Shown in pieces: positions 1 to 7,992 of a stretch of 32,576 nucleotides of DNA. Below the pieces are notes generated by a model that was given only the letters and a program-made list of their open reading frames with translations, was not told where the DNA came from and did not search any database. Both the position numbers and the translations under genes were made by a program. The DNA comes from a virus: positions 1-32,576 of IMG/VR virus record IMGVR_UViG_3300035034_001548; one strand, written 5' to 3'. Each line of letters opens with the position of its first letter. Positions within the stretch are counted from its first letter, which is position 1.

Positions 1-102
1 TAAATTAGAATTTTTCTCTGTAGCATGTCCGCCTGCTCCAATAAATAGAACACTACCTACTGTGTCTCCCTTTATCTGTTTTACTCTGGTCGCGTCTGAC
101 AT
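1..102 (-). CDS. Fibre-like structural protein, 5' end only (truncated by window edge)
   Basis: An ATG on the minus strand at 102 opens a frame that runs off the left edge after 34 codons. The visible start, MSDATRVKQIKGDTVGSVLF, resembles the start of the next gene upstream (MGQVRLKQILKDSQWDF), with a shared VKQI/LKQI segment. This suggests another member of the same tail-fibre group. It lies downstream of a terminator that closes the preceding gene. No promoter box of the common type was seen in the short gap, so it may depend on read-through or on a promoter I cannot recognise. The product is inferred from context and N-terminal similarity only. Confidence 0.5.
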   Translation of the reverse strand, partial: MSDATRVKQIKGDTVGSVLFIGAGGHATEKNSNL

Positions 103-121
103 GTGTTAATTAATTTTTTGT

Positions 122-154
122 AAAAAAGGGGAAGAGGCAATTACCATCTTCCCC
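122..154 (-). terminator. Rho-independent terminator closing the tail-fibre genes
   Basis: Read on the minus strand, an 8-bp GC-rich stem (GGGGAAGA / TCTTCCCC, arms at 147-154 and 128-135) with an 11-base loop is followed by a run of six T. It lies 19 bases beyond the end of the fibre gene that stops at 173, so it fits the end of that transcript. Confidence 0.8.
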
Positions 155-172
155 ATATTATTGATTGTTATA

Positions 173-1618
173 TTATACTGTGTATCTAACTTCAATCGTA
201 TCATTTGCATCTAATGCATATCCTGCATTAACTACATCCCATACTAAGTTTTCATTACCACCTAGTGCTGAGAATGCAACTGCCGTCGCATTTACTCCTA
301 CTTCTGCAAACCAACAATCTGCTGATCCTTCTTCTCCTACATCTCCTACAAATACTGCAACTCCATTTACAAATACTAATGGAATAGTGTCTGGTGCTGG
401 ATCGTTAGTTCCAAATACATCAGTTACTGCAATTCCTTCTCCTGATGGTACTGCAGTTGCAGATGATCTTACTCTTGCTGGTGACGAAGGAGCATCTCCT
501 GCATCAACCCATGTAAATGTTGTACCAGCTGATCCTGTTGTAGCTGATAAGACTTGTCCAGCTGTAGGAACATTTGTATCATTTAAATGTGATGCATCTA
601 AACTAGCTTCTTTAACCTGTAGATTATCTGAACCGTTAATTTCGATTGTTGCGTTATCTACTCTAACTGCTATATCATTGATGTTTGCATCAATTGCACC
701 GTTACCTACAATATCTAATGTAACTGATCCAGATGTTCCACCTCCGATTAAACCGTCTCCTGCAATAACCTGTGAAATGTCCCCAAAATCTAGAGTAGTC
801 CATGAGAATGAACCATCAGCATCACTCGTAAGTACCTGACCTGATGTACCATTTCCTGCAACATTTAATTCGTTTGCTCCAATTGAATTAGCTATAACTG
901 CTGCTGTTACAGATGATCCTGCTGATACTGTAAAATCGATAGTTGTACTATCGACAAAATTATCAGCTTCGAATATTTCTGTAGAAACTGCAGCATTAAA
1001 TCCAGTTATCTGAGATGTCGCTATCGTTAACGTAGTATCATCAACTGTAAGTTCTCCTGATCCATTTAAAACAACATTAACATTATCGTATTTTACATCT
1101 AATACTCCTCCTGTAAAATCTAAAGCTATACCGGCTACACTTGATGCTAATTGAATATCAAATCCTACCTTTGTTAATCCAGTAGATGCTGTTGTTGATT
1201 CAAATGCTTTAGTAGTCCATGCAGCTCCACCCCAATAATATAGTAAGGTGTTTTCATCATCTGCTGAAATAAACATTCCAGTAGTTGGAGTTACTGCAAC
1301 CCACAATGATCCATCGAATTCAACGATATCTCCTGCTGCTGCTCCGTCATATGCTGCGTTAGGTGCTCCACCATCATGTGATAATATGTATCTATCACCT
1401 GATACTTCTGTTGGAGGAGCTACTGTATTGTCTACAATATAATCTAATGCTGAATCCTGCCATTCCAGCCCATTGATAGTATTTTCTACCGCATTTAACT
1501 GTGATAAGTTAACTGCGTCATTTGCTGCCGTACCATCGGCAAGGTTTGTGATTTTAAATAACGACGTGAAATCCCACTGTGAGTCTTTTAAAATCTGTTT
1601 TAATCTTACTTGTCCCAT
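173..1618 (-). CDS. Tail fibre / receptor-binding-type structural protein
   Basis: 481 residues. The N-terminus holds a phrase common in phage fibres (KITNLADGTAANDAVNLSQL, about 22-41), where a repeat unit precedes the shaft. Residues of about 75-135 (GDRYILSHDGG ... IVEFDGSLWVAVTP ... YYWGGAAW) resemble the small domain found in many tail proteins annotated as DUF2793-like. The rest is rich in G, S, T, D and V and made of short beta-type repeats (GDGLIGGGTSGSVTLDI, VDNATIEINGSDNLQV), as expected of a trimeric beta-fibre. There is no signal peptide and no enzyme motif. A late-type promoter box lies 30 bases upstream and a strong terminator follows. Fibre identity is inferred from composition and repeats; the receptor is unknown. 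Confidence 0.7.
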   Translation of the reverse strand: MGQVRLKQILKDSQWDFTSLFKITNLADGTAANDAVNLSQLNAVENTINGLEWQDSALDYIVDNTVAPPTEVSGDRYILSHDGGAPNAAYDGAAAGDIVEFDGSLWVAVTPTTGMFISADDENTLLYYWGGAAWTTKAFESTTASTGLTKVGFDIQLASSVAGIALDFTGGVLDVKYDNVNVVLNGSGELTVDDTTLTIATSQITGFNAAVSTEIFEADNFVDSTTIDFTVSAGSSVTAAVIANSIGANELNVAGNGTSGQVLTSDADGSFSWTTLDFGDISQVIAGDGLIGGGTSGSVTLDIVGNGAIDANINDIAVRVDNATIEINGSDNLQVKEASLDASHLNDTNVPTAGQVLSATTGSAGTTFTWVDAGDAPSSPARVRSSATAVPSGEGIAVTDVFGTNDPAPDTIPLVFVNGVAVFVGDVGEEGSADCWFAEVGVNATAVAFSALGGNENLVWDVVNAGYALDANDTIEVRYTV

Positions 1619-1648
1619 TTTCTCAATTTATTTTTTTAGTAATTAATA

Positions 1649-1664
1649 ATTTATTTTATTTATT
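1649..1664 (-). promoter_or_regulatory. Late-type promoter box
   Basis: On the minus strand this reads AATAAATAAAATAAAT, matching the recurrent box of this window (core AATAAATA). It sits in the gap between two fibre genes, 30 bases before the ATG at 1618. No -35 element is apparent. Confidence 0.5.
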
Positions 1665-1670
1665 CAACTA

Positions 1671-2414
1671 TTAAAGTATTAAGTAATGAAATGATACTCT
1701 CCATCCATTTAATAATTGAAATCCTATTATTGATCCATTCCAATATAGACGATCTCCTGCTTGTACTTGTCCATTAGGGTGACTGGAAGAAAATCCTCTA
1801 GGTACCGTTGGTGTAGCTGGATCTGCAAAATAACAAACTTTAGTAGTTACTCCATTTCCAACCTCATAATCAATTCCATTAACTCTAACTTCTACATAGC
1901 ATCCATCAATAGGCGTATTTGAAATAGTTTCAACTGTCGCTTGATCTCCATCTGCTGATGTTGATATAGCGTTTAAAAATTTATCGTCTGGATTTTGTAT
2001 TGAAACTGTTCCGTCTACTGGATCTGGAGGTGGTATTGGAGCATTGATCCATTGTCCACTTAATGCGTCATATGTTAATACATCGCCATCTAATATTGGA
2101 GACATCAACATAGTGTCATCTAATTCTGATAAAAAAGTAACTCCACTTCCACCTCCGATTTCCCATACTTCCCAGTCAGTATCGGTACCTGTCCATGGTC
2201 CCGGTAATAATCTCCAATATGTTCCTGAGTCTTGAGTACCAACTATCATACCAGCATTACGTCGCTCGTCTGTTATTTCATTTCTCTCAGTATTATTTGC
2301 GACATTTCTTAAACCATCATACACATACTCCATGTTCATGATAGCAAATGTATCAATAGAATCAGTTGGTGCGAATGTCCCGGTTACCGGTATTGTTCCT
2401 GGTATTAATGCCAT
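1671..2414 (-). CDS. Tail-fibre-associated structural protein
   Basis: 247 residues, unrecognised as a named family. The N-terminal third contains ITDERRNAGMIVGTQDSGTYWRLLPGPW, a pattern seen in small phage fibre or appendage proteins in which a collar-like module (about 45-90) precedes a shaft. A glycine-rich hinge (EIGGGSG) and a segment ELDDTMLMSPILDGDVLTYD follow, which resembles phage fibre shaft repeats. The C-terminal 110 residues look beta-rich. It lies 17 bases after the larger protein ending at 2432 and has no clear late box of its own, only a weaker GAATAATAAAG just upstream, so it is probably cotranscribed. Its position between two fibre-like genes supports a virion appendage role. 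Confidence 0.6.
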   Translation of the reverse strand: MALIPGTIPVTGTFAPTDSIDTFAIMNMEYVYDGLRNVANNTERNEITDERRNAGMIVGTQDSGTYWRLLPGPWTGTDTDWEVWEIGGGSGVTFLSELDDTMLMSPILDGDVLTYDALSGQWINAPIPPPDPVDGTVSIQNPDDKFLNAISTSADGDQATVETISNTPIDGCYVEVRVNGIDYEVGNGVTTKVCYFADPATPTVPRGFSSSHPNGQVQAGDRLYWNGSIIGFQLLNGWRVSFHYLIL

Positions 2415-2431
2415 TTTTCTTTATTATTCTT

Positions 2432-4567
2432 TTAAGTTACTGCTATTACGATGCTTCCACCTAACATATTTTTTGATCTATATAATCTATAATCTTGTGT
2501 TACTCCATTTGGATTAGTAACTGATATTAATTTAAACTTGTATATTCCAGATCCAACATCAGTATATCCTTCTGGAGTATCTGCCATCGCAACTCCTAAT
2601 CCAGTCCCATTATCTTTAATAAAAATAGGTTCTGCAAATGTAGTTGGTACTGCAAAATATTTATATCCCCCAGTTGCCATTGAAAATGTTCCATTCATTG
2701 ATGTTGATAGGCTGCTTCCAGCTAATGCCTCTATTTGAGATTCAGTAAGAACTGTGTCATTACTTGTTCCCCAGAAACGTCTCCATCTCCAATTTATTTG
2801 ATAATTATCGCTCATAGTTGATGTATTTGATCTAGTTGCTGTTATTTGCCAAACATGACTAGCTTGAGCAGTATAGGTAATTGGTGATGGAAGTGTAATT
2901 GTTTCACTTCCGTCATTAGCTAATCCACTTGCTAACACTACTATTCCTCCAGTGATATTACTAATTGATACCGTATTTGGAGTAATATTCCCAGAGTTAG
3001 ATGTAGACCAATTAAATGTTCTACTTATATTATTAACAGTTTCTCCAACTTCTAATGTTGTAGATTGACCACTAATATTAAATGATGTAAACTGTGGCAC
3101 TTGATATGGGTATAATAAAGCGTCCCACATTTCTTGCATTGTTTGATTAGAGAATGTACTACCTGCTGCAATACCTCCAATTGTAGTTGGAACTGGGTTT
3201 AAATTTGTATAATTACCAAAACTAGAGCCAGGATCTGATGTAAAAAATTGGAATCTTGCTCCGTCCCATACTAAATAGTAAATAACACCAGATAAAATAT
3301 CATTTTGATCAAGGTCTACAAATCCGCTAATAGTTGACTTTTCAATTGGATAAGTAGCAAGTCCGTCTATTTCTAAAGTAGATGGTCCAACGTTATTAAG
3401 TTGGAATTCTACTAGATATATTACGTCATCTTCATATGATGTTATTCCAGGAGCATCTGCCGTTCCTATATAAGTAGCATCTCCTGTTGCAGATACTCTT
3501 ATGTTAGTTTGTGTATTTGTTCCAATTGCTCCAGAACCCATCACGACTACTTTTACATTAGTCCTATCTTCTACTAAAGTTACATCAAGGGAATTAAGAG
3601 CGTAATTATCAATATGTCCTTCTACCTTTTCGTTAGTTGTAACATCAATAAGATCAACAACTACATTATTTGTATTTAAATTATGATCAATTGTAATTGT
3701 AACGTCTTCTAAATAATCGTTAATTTCCCAATATGAATAGTTAGGTGCAAGAGGTGCTCCTGATCCTAGATTAGGTCCCCAATATGCATTACCATTTCCA
3801 TCTGCATGTAAAATATATCCAGCTGATTGGTTATTATCAACGAATTGAAATTTACCCGGATTCAGTACATCTCCAATAATTGCTTTTCCTACTGGTTTAA
3901 ACTTGGCATCGTCTCCTATAATTTCCCAAGCAAAATCTGTCATTATATCAAATGTATTACCATTATCATCTGTAAAGTAAACTGTTGTGTTTACTGGTTC
4001 ATATGTAGTTTGTACACCAGGAGGTCCTATCCAAATAAGTCCTTGGTCGTCCGGTACTGTTGGTATAACTAGTGGACTACCTGCTTCTGGAAGTAAATAT
4101 AACCCATCAACAGGTGCAGTTAGGTTAGTTAAACTTACCCATCCTCTACCATCAAGATATCCTATGAAGTCTTCTCCAAATTCTGGTCGTTGATTTTGAA
4201 CACCAGTATAAATAACTTCACCTGGTACTCCAACTTCTGGCCAGTCATTAAAGTCAGTATATCTATGTCTCTGTGATTCAGAAACTACAACTAATAGTTC
4301 TTGTCCTTCTGCTTTACCTAGTGAATTTATAGTAAACGTAGGAATTCCATCTAATGTTAAAGAAAGTTTATCTGTGACGTCTACATTTTTAAACGTACCT
4401 TTATTTACTGTGAAATTATTAGCAGTTTCATCATACTTTATATTTTCTAAAAAAGTAAGATTTGCTTCGGATAAACTCTTAAAGTTTAAGTTAGTGACGT
4501 CTACAATCGAAGTTAGGCTTGAATTGCTTAACTTTCGTATTCCTTCTAAGTTGTTATATATTGACAT
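2432..4567 (-). CDS. Large tail-fibre/receptor-binding structural protein with Ig-like C-terminal region
   Basis: 711 residues. The N-terminal part (SNSSLTSIVDVTNLNFKSL...) looks like a virion-attachment region followed by beta-rich repeats. A middle module (about 275-350, WEINDYLEDVTITIDHNLNT ... VVVMGSGAIG) resembles domains found in many phage tail proteins that begin with 'DVTITIDHNLN'. The C-terminal 240 residues begin with GGIAAGSTFSNQTMQEMWDALLYPY, followed by FNISGQSTTLEVGETV and FNWSTSNSGNI. This is an Ig-like domain arrangement seen repeatedly in phage receptor-binding and appendage proteins. A late-type box lies 13 bases upstream of the ATG. The fibre role is inferred from family resemblance. 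Confidence 0.7.
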   Translation of the reverse strand: MSIYNNLEGIRKLSNSSLTSIVDVTNLNFKSLSEANLTFLENIKYDETANNFTVNKGTFKNVDVTDKLSLTLDGIPTFTINSLGKAEGQELLVVVSESQRHRYTDFNDWPEVGVPGEVIYTGVQNQRPEFGEDFIGYLDGRGWVSLTNLTAPVDGLYLLPEAGSPLVIPTVPDDQGLIWIGPPGVQTTYEPVNTTVYFTDDNGNTFDIMTDFAWEIIGDDAKFKPVGKAIIGDVLNPGKFQFVDNNQSAGYILHADGNGNAYWGPNLGSGAPLAPNYSYWEINDYLEDVTITIDHNLNTNNVVVDLIDVTTNEKVEGHIDNYALNSLDVTLVEDRTNVKVVVMGSGAIGTNTQTNIRVSATGDATYIGTADAPGITSYEDDVIYLVEFQLNNVGPSTLEIDGLATYPIEKSTISGFVDLDQNDILSGVIYYLVWDGARFQFFTSDPGSSFGNYTNLNPVPTTIGGIAAGSTFSNQTMQEMWDALLYPYQVPQFTSFNISGQSTTLEVGETVNNISRTFNWSTSNSGNITPNTVSISNITGGIVVLASGLANDGSETITLPSPITYTAQASHVWQITATRSNTSTMSDNYQINWRWRRFWGTSNDTVLTESQIEALAGSSLSTSMNGTFSMATGGYKYFAVPTTFAEPIFIKDNGTGLGVAMADTPEGYTDVGSGIYKFKLISVTNPNGVTQDYRLYRSKNMLGGSIVIAVT

Positions 4568-4580
4568 CTAGTTATCCTAT

Positions 4581-4597
4581 ATTTTATTTTATTTATT
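4581..4597 (-). promoter_or_regulatory. Late-type promoter box
   Basis: Minus-strand AATAAATAAAATAAAAT, one of the clearest copies of the recurrent box, ends 13 bases before the ATG at 4567. No matching -35 hexamer is visible. Confidence 0.6.
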
Positions 4598-4643
4598 AAC
4601 GATATAATTAATAAGAAATGCATGAAATTAATCACTATTCTTA

Positions 4644-5957
4644 TTATAGTATTACTGTTTTTTTATCTATTTCTGATGATAGTGTAAAGTTTCCTTTTGC
4701 AACTAGGCAATTACTAAGCTTTGCATCAATCATATGTTTAGGATCATTGTTCAGATAACTATTAGCAATCTCATTTTCTGATCCGTGGTATTTACATTCT
4801 AATATTTTTGATCTTTTAATATAATTTCCAGATATAATATCACAATTTTCTAATTTTGAATTTTTAATAGTACAATTACTAAATAGACAATTTTTGGCAT
4901 CTGCTTCAATTATGCAATTATAAAATTCAAAATCTTCTATTATTACACTCTTGCCAATGGTTGCATCCTTAACTTGAATTATTTTCCGATCATTATCATA
5001 ATTGATATCTCCTTCTGATATTCCTCCGAATACTAGAAGCTCAAATATCTTCTCTCTAAAATGATGATAGTTTGACTCAATTAAATAAGCCATTGATTTT
5101 AAGTTATAATAAATATTAATATTCGGATAATTAGCTTTAAGATCCATTGGATGCTTAGTTGCGTTTATTGTTGTTTTATATTCTTCTACAATTCTTTCGA
5201 TTTTTCTCTTTTCATCTATTCCATATTGATAATTCTTAGAAAGAGTTTCATATAATCGACTTATAACAGTATTGATCGTGTTAGTTGCTTGTTGTTTTTT
5301 CTTTTCATAGTCTTTTCCACCAATATATTTAATTGTTAAATATCCTTCATCTAGATTAGAAAAATCATGTCCAAAGAAGTCTGAATCTGGGAAATTAAAT
5401 GCCATAGGATCTAATCTCTCAACTAACGAAGACGATATAAATGTAGTATATGGATTCTTTGCGTGAATATTAAAAAGCTGATTCTGATTTATCTTATGTC
5501 GATCTGATGACTCTGTGTTCCAGTCTTCTAATATAGAAGATTCATCCAGTCCAATTAAGTACTTAAATCTATTTAGTTTTGAAATGTGTACACCTGATTC
5601 AATATGTCTCTCGTTTATAGAGATATTCACTTTAACTTCACAACGGTCGTCAGTGTGCCCGAAGTGATCCACGATGTTCATGGTTTTAAGCATCGTATGC
5701 ATAGCATCTTGATACGTCATAAATCCAGTCTCAAATATAAACATCTTAGTATTTGCATTGAATTTATTGGACAGTTTAAAAACATTTGTATTAGGTTCAA
5801 AACTCTCATCTACTCCTTTAAACCAATTTACCTTTTTCCCTAGGTTCTTAGACAGTTTAGACGCAAGGTCTCGTCGTCTAACAGGGGATTTAAACTCAAA
5901 TGAAAATGATAGTAGTGCATTTTCATAAACTTTATGTTTATCTAGTTCTTTGTACAT
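4644..5957 (-). CDS. Phage amidoligase-like protein with beta-helix-like C-terminus, probably degenerate
   Basis: 437 residues. Seen: residues 13-140 carry 'SFSFEFKSP ... FKLSNKF ... FETGFMTYQDAMHTMLKTMN', then 'GHTDDRCEVKVNISI', and about 190-215 'FNFPDSDFFGHDFSNLDEGYL' with 'KYIGGKDYE'. Known: this order of motifs matches phage GS-fold amidoligases (COOH-NH2 ligases proposed to make peptide tags or modify proteins), in which the stretch before the N-I-S-F segment usually reads I-H-x-N. Here that histidine is replaced (VKVNIS), and the 'ELVTGP' motif reads 'IFETGF'. Residues of about 335-437 form short repeats (FYNCIIEADAKNCLFSNC, IKNSKLENCDIISGNYIKRS) typical of a right-handed beta-helix. 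The gene is divergent from the baseplate operon behind a late-type box. Inference: a structural or modified descendant of an amidoligase. I am moderately sure of the family and unsure of activity. Confidence 0.5.
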   Translation of the reverse strand: MYKELDKHKVYENALLSFSFEFKSPVRRRDLASKLSKNLGKKVNWFKGVDESFEPNTNVFKLSNKFNANTKMFIFETGFMTYQDAMHTMLKTMNIVDHFGHTDDRCEVKVNISINERHIESGVHISKLNRFKYLIGLDESSILEDWNTESSDRHKINQNQLFNIHAKNPYTTFISSSLVERLDPMAFNFPDSDFFGHDFSNLDEGYLTIKYIGGKDYEKKKQQATNTINTVISRLYETLSKNYQYGIDEKRKIERIVEEYKTTINATKHPMDLKANYPNINIYYNLKSMAYLIESNYHHFREKIFELLVFGGISEGDINYDNDRKIIQVKDATIGKSVIIEDFEFYNCIIEADAKNCLFSNCTIKNSKLENCDIISGNYIKRSKILECKYHGSENEIANSYLNNDPKHMIDAKLSNCLVAKGNFTLSSEIDKKTVIL

Positions 5958-5971
5958 AAGAATTCATAATC

Positions 5972-5987
5972 TTTAATTTATTTATTT
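5972..5987 (-). promoter_or_regulatory. Late-type promoter box, minus arm of a divergent pair
   Basis: Minus-strand AAATAAATAAATTAAA lies 14 bases upstream of the ATG at 5957. It forms a divergent pair with the plus-strand box at 6039-6053. Confidence 0.55.
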
Positions 5988-6038
5988 GGTATGTTCTGAG
6001 TTAAATAAATATGAACGAGCCGAAATACATTATTTGCA

Positions 6039-6053
6039 GTATAAATAATATAA
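6039..6053 (+). promoter_or_regulatory. Late-type promoter box containing a perfect T4 late core (TATAAATA)
   Basis: GTATAAATAATATAA includes TATAAATA, identical to the T4 late promoter core. If transcription starts about six bases downstream of the core, the upstream ATG at 6011 lies outside the transcript and the baseplate gene starts at 6071. A second, weaker TAAATAAAT lies at 6002-6010. Confidence 0.6.
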
Positions 6054-6070
6054 ATAGACGGGAAATCATA

Positions 6071-7735
6071 ATGGCAGCTAATACACAATTTGGAAACTAT
6101 AAGATATTTAAAACTCTCAAGGCGACAGTTGAGGATATATTATTAGACACGATGCAATACCTATCGAGTAGATTCAACCAGAGTAAATCTGTATTTACTG
6201 CAGCTTCTCCATTTGGACAAATCCTAATCGTAATAGAAAATTTATCTCAACTTATATTCTTTTATATAGAAGACGCAATTACTGAATTAAATATTAACGA
6301 AGCATCTAGATTAACTTCTATATACTCACTAGCGTCCTTAGCGGGTCATAATCCAAGTAGAGCAATGTCAGCTACTGGAGAAATAGCACTAAGTATTAAT
6401 GCAGATGCCGAAGAATTTCCAGTCAACTATGTGATACTTCCAAATTTAACAAGAGTTACTTGTGTAAATAACGGACTTACCTATATACTAGATCTTCCAC
6501 AGGATGAAGTCAAATTCTCTCTTAATGGAGATAATGATGGATTGGCATTGAATGTGAGACAGGGAATTCTAGAAACCCAGATCGTTACTTCTCAAGGAAG
6601 AGCTCTTGAAAGTTTTTCAATTGGAAGTCCTCAAAACTTCTTTATCGATAATTTCTTTGTAAATGTTTATGTAAATGGAGAAAAGTGGAAAAAGTATGAA
6701 TCTATGATTGATATTCCAAGAGGAGCAAAGGGATATATTATTAGAACTGGAATAACAAGTGGATTAGATGTTTACTTTGGAAATAACTCATTTGGTTTAA
6801 TTCCAAATAAAGGAGCTGAGATAATAGTAGAATACTTAGTAAATGAAGGACCTAGGGGAAACATCAGAACAAATGATCCTGGAGCAGTTAAATTTTCATT
6901 TGAAGATACTGGATTCTCAATATTAGGAGAAGAGATAGAATTAAACGACTATGTAATAATAGATACAGTTCATCCTCCGTTTTTTGGAGCAAATCCTGAA
7001 AATTCAGAATTAACTAGACTAATTGCACCTAAAACTTCTAAAAGTTTTGCACTTGTTAATATTGATCATTATGAGATTACTTTAAGAAAGCTAAATATGT
7101 TTTCTATGATATCTGTATATTTAGATGAATTAGACAAAAGAATGCTAAATTTATTCTTAATCCCAGATATTAGAAAAACATTCAGTAATCCACAGGATTA
7201 TTTTTCTGCAGACTTAGATCGATTTGTATTAGGAACATATCAAAAATCAGAAATTCTTAGATATCTTGAAAAATCAGGAACTAAATTAATTGGTACCGAC
7301 ACTAAATTAGTAGATCCAATTATTACTAGATATGTTGTAAATACATCAGTTATTGTATTCGATGACGTTTCAATAGAGCTAATTAAAAATGATATATATT
7401 CAGCAGTTGGAGAATACTTTGTTAAGAATACAAGACGAGAAAGAATTCCAAAAAGTGATTTAATTAAATTACTAGAAGATATAAATGGAGTTGATTCTGT
7501 TGCAATAACAATGGTTGCTAAGAAAAATGAAGACTCTAAAAAATTAGATACAAATTCTGCACTTGTAGGACTCGATGACTTTAACGATATAGTAATCGGA
7601 ACTAATGAATTACCTATTGTAAGAGGAGGATGGACAGACCGATATGGAAATGAATACAAAGAAGGAATATCTGAAGATTCACTAGGGGCAGTTAATATAA
7701 AAATAAGCGACATAGTTAATAGGCCGACTATGTAA
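6071..7735 (+). CDS. Baseplate wedge protein, T4 gp6 / baseplate-J-like
   Basis: 554 residues from the chosen start MAANTQFGNYKIFKTLKATV. The frame is open from an ATG at 6011, but a TATAAATA box lies between the two ATGs, so the downstream one is preferred. The N-terminal region (DTMQYLSSRFNQSKSVFTAASPFGQILIVIENLSQLIFFYIEDA) and the pattern 'NINEASRLTSIYSLASLAGHNPSRAMSATGEI' match T4 gp6-type wedge proteins and the wider J/gp47 family, in which an early helix bundle precedes a beta-rich core. The C-terminal segment 'LIKLLEDINGVDSVAITMV' is the usual J-like ending. Family role: a ring of wedge subunits around the hub that drives baseplate opening and sheath contraction. It is followed by the terminase genes in the same direction. 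Confidence 0.8.
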   Translation: MAANTQFGNYKIFKTLKATVEDILLDTMQYLSSRFNQSKSVFTAASPFGQILIVIENLSQLIFFYIEDAITELNINEASRLTSIYSLASLAGHNPSRAMSATGEIALSINADAEEFPVNYVILPNLTRVTCVNNGLTYILDLPQDEVKFSLNGDNDGLALNVRQGILETQIVTSQGRALESFSIGSPQNFFIDNFFVNVYVNGEKWKKYESMIDIPRGAKGYIIRTGITSGLDVYFGNNSFGLIPNKGAEIIVEYLVNEGPRGNIRTNDPGAVKFSFEDTGFSILGEEIELNDYVIIDTVHPPFFGANPENSELTRLIAPKTSKSFALVNIDHYEITLRKLNMFSMISVYLDELDKRMLNLFLIPDIRKTFSNPQDYFSADLDRFVLGTYQKSEILRYLEKSGTKLIGTDTKLVDPIITRYVVNTSVIVFDDVSIELIKNDIYSAVGEYFVKNTRRERIPKSDLIKLLEDINGVDSVAITMVAKKNEDSKKLDTNSALVGLDDFNDIVIGTNELPIVRGGWTDRYGNEYKEGISEDSLGAVNIKISDIVNRPTM

Positions 7736-7746
7736 TAAATAATATT
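7733..7746 (+). promoter_or_regulatory. Late-type box directly abutting a start codon
   Basis: TAATAAATAATATT begins in the stop codon of the baseplate gene and ends immediately before the ATG at 7747. As a promoter it would give a leaderless transcript or force use of a later ATG (7831). It may instead act as an A/U-rich translation element. Confidence 0.35.
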
Positions 7747-7992
7747 ATGGTAAAAGATAGCATATACAAACCAATCTATGAGAGAAGGGAAAAGAGGTTG
7801 CATCGTGGATACGATTATAAAGACAACATCATGAAAAACACTATGTCTAATCAAATGTTTGACGTAAATCCAGAATTAAATAGTTTCATTAAAAGTATTA
7901 ATGATATTGTTTATAATTGGATTGAGTCAGTTAAGCAAATTAAAATATTCGCAAATCCGGCAGTTGACAAGTATGAAAATAAAATTAACTAA
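7747..7992 (+). CDS. Small protein of unknown function between baseplate and terminase genes
   Basis: 81 residues, unrecognised. The first 28 residues are strongly basic (YERREKRLHRGYDYKDN) and the remainder is a predicted amphipathic helix region with FIKSINDIVYNWIESVKQIKIF. There is no signal peptide, membrane segment or Cys pair. The next gene starts at the base right after its stop codon, which supports real translation and coupling. A late-type box touches the ATG, so an internal start at 7831 (MKNTMSNQMF, 53 residues) is possible. Context suggests a virion assembly or packaging accessory role, which is inference only. Confidence 0.55.
   Translation: MVKDSIYKPIYERREKRLHRGYDYKDNIMKNTMSNQMFDVNPELNSFIKSINDIVYNWIESVKQIKIFANPAVDKYENKIN

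Noticed and set aside
165-839. Plus-strand frame with a possible signal-like start over the fibre gene
   Set aside because: It is antisense to repetitive fibre codons. The threonine/proline/serine-rich product follows directly from the reverse complement, and a minus-strand terminator hairpin overlaps the upstream region.
4608-4646. AT-rich inverted repeat (TTAATAAGAA / TTCTTATTA) near the end of the amidoligase-like gene
   Set aside because: The stem is almost only A/T with a long loop and no T-run in the right place. In AT-rich DNA this occurs easily by chance.
7240-7854. Open frame on the minus strand over the end of the baseplate gene
   Set aside because: It overlaps a well-supported baseplate-J-like gene and a second small gene on the plus strand. 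Its translation is serine- and isoleucine-rich without motifs, as expected of an antisense shadow of AT-rich coding sequence.
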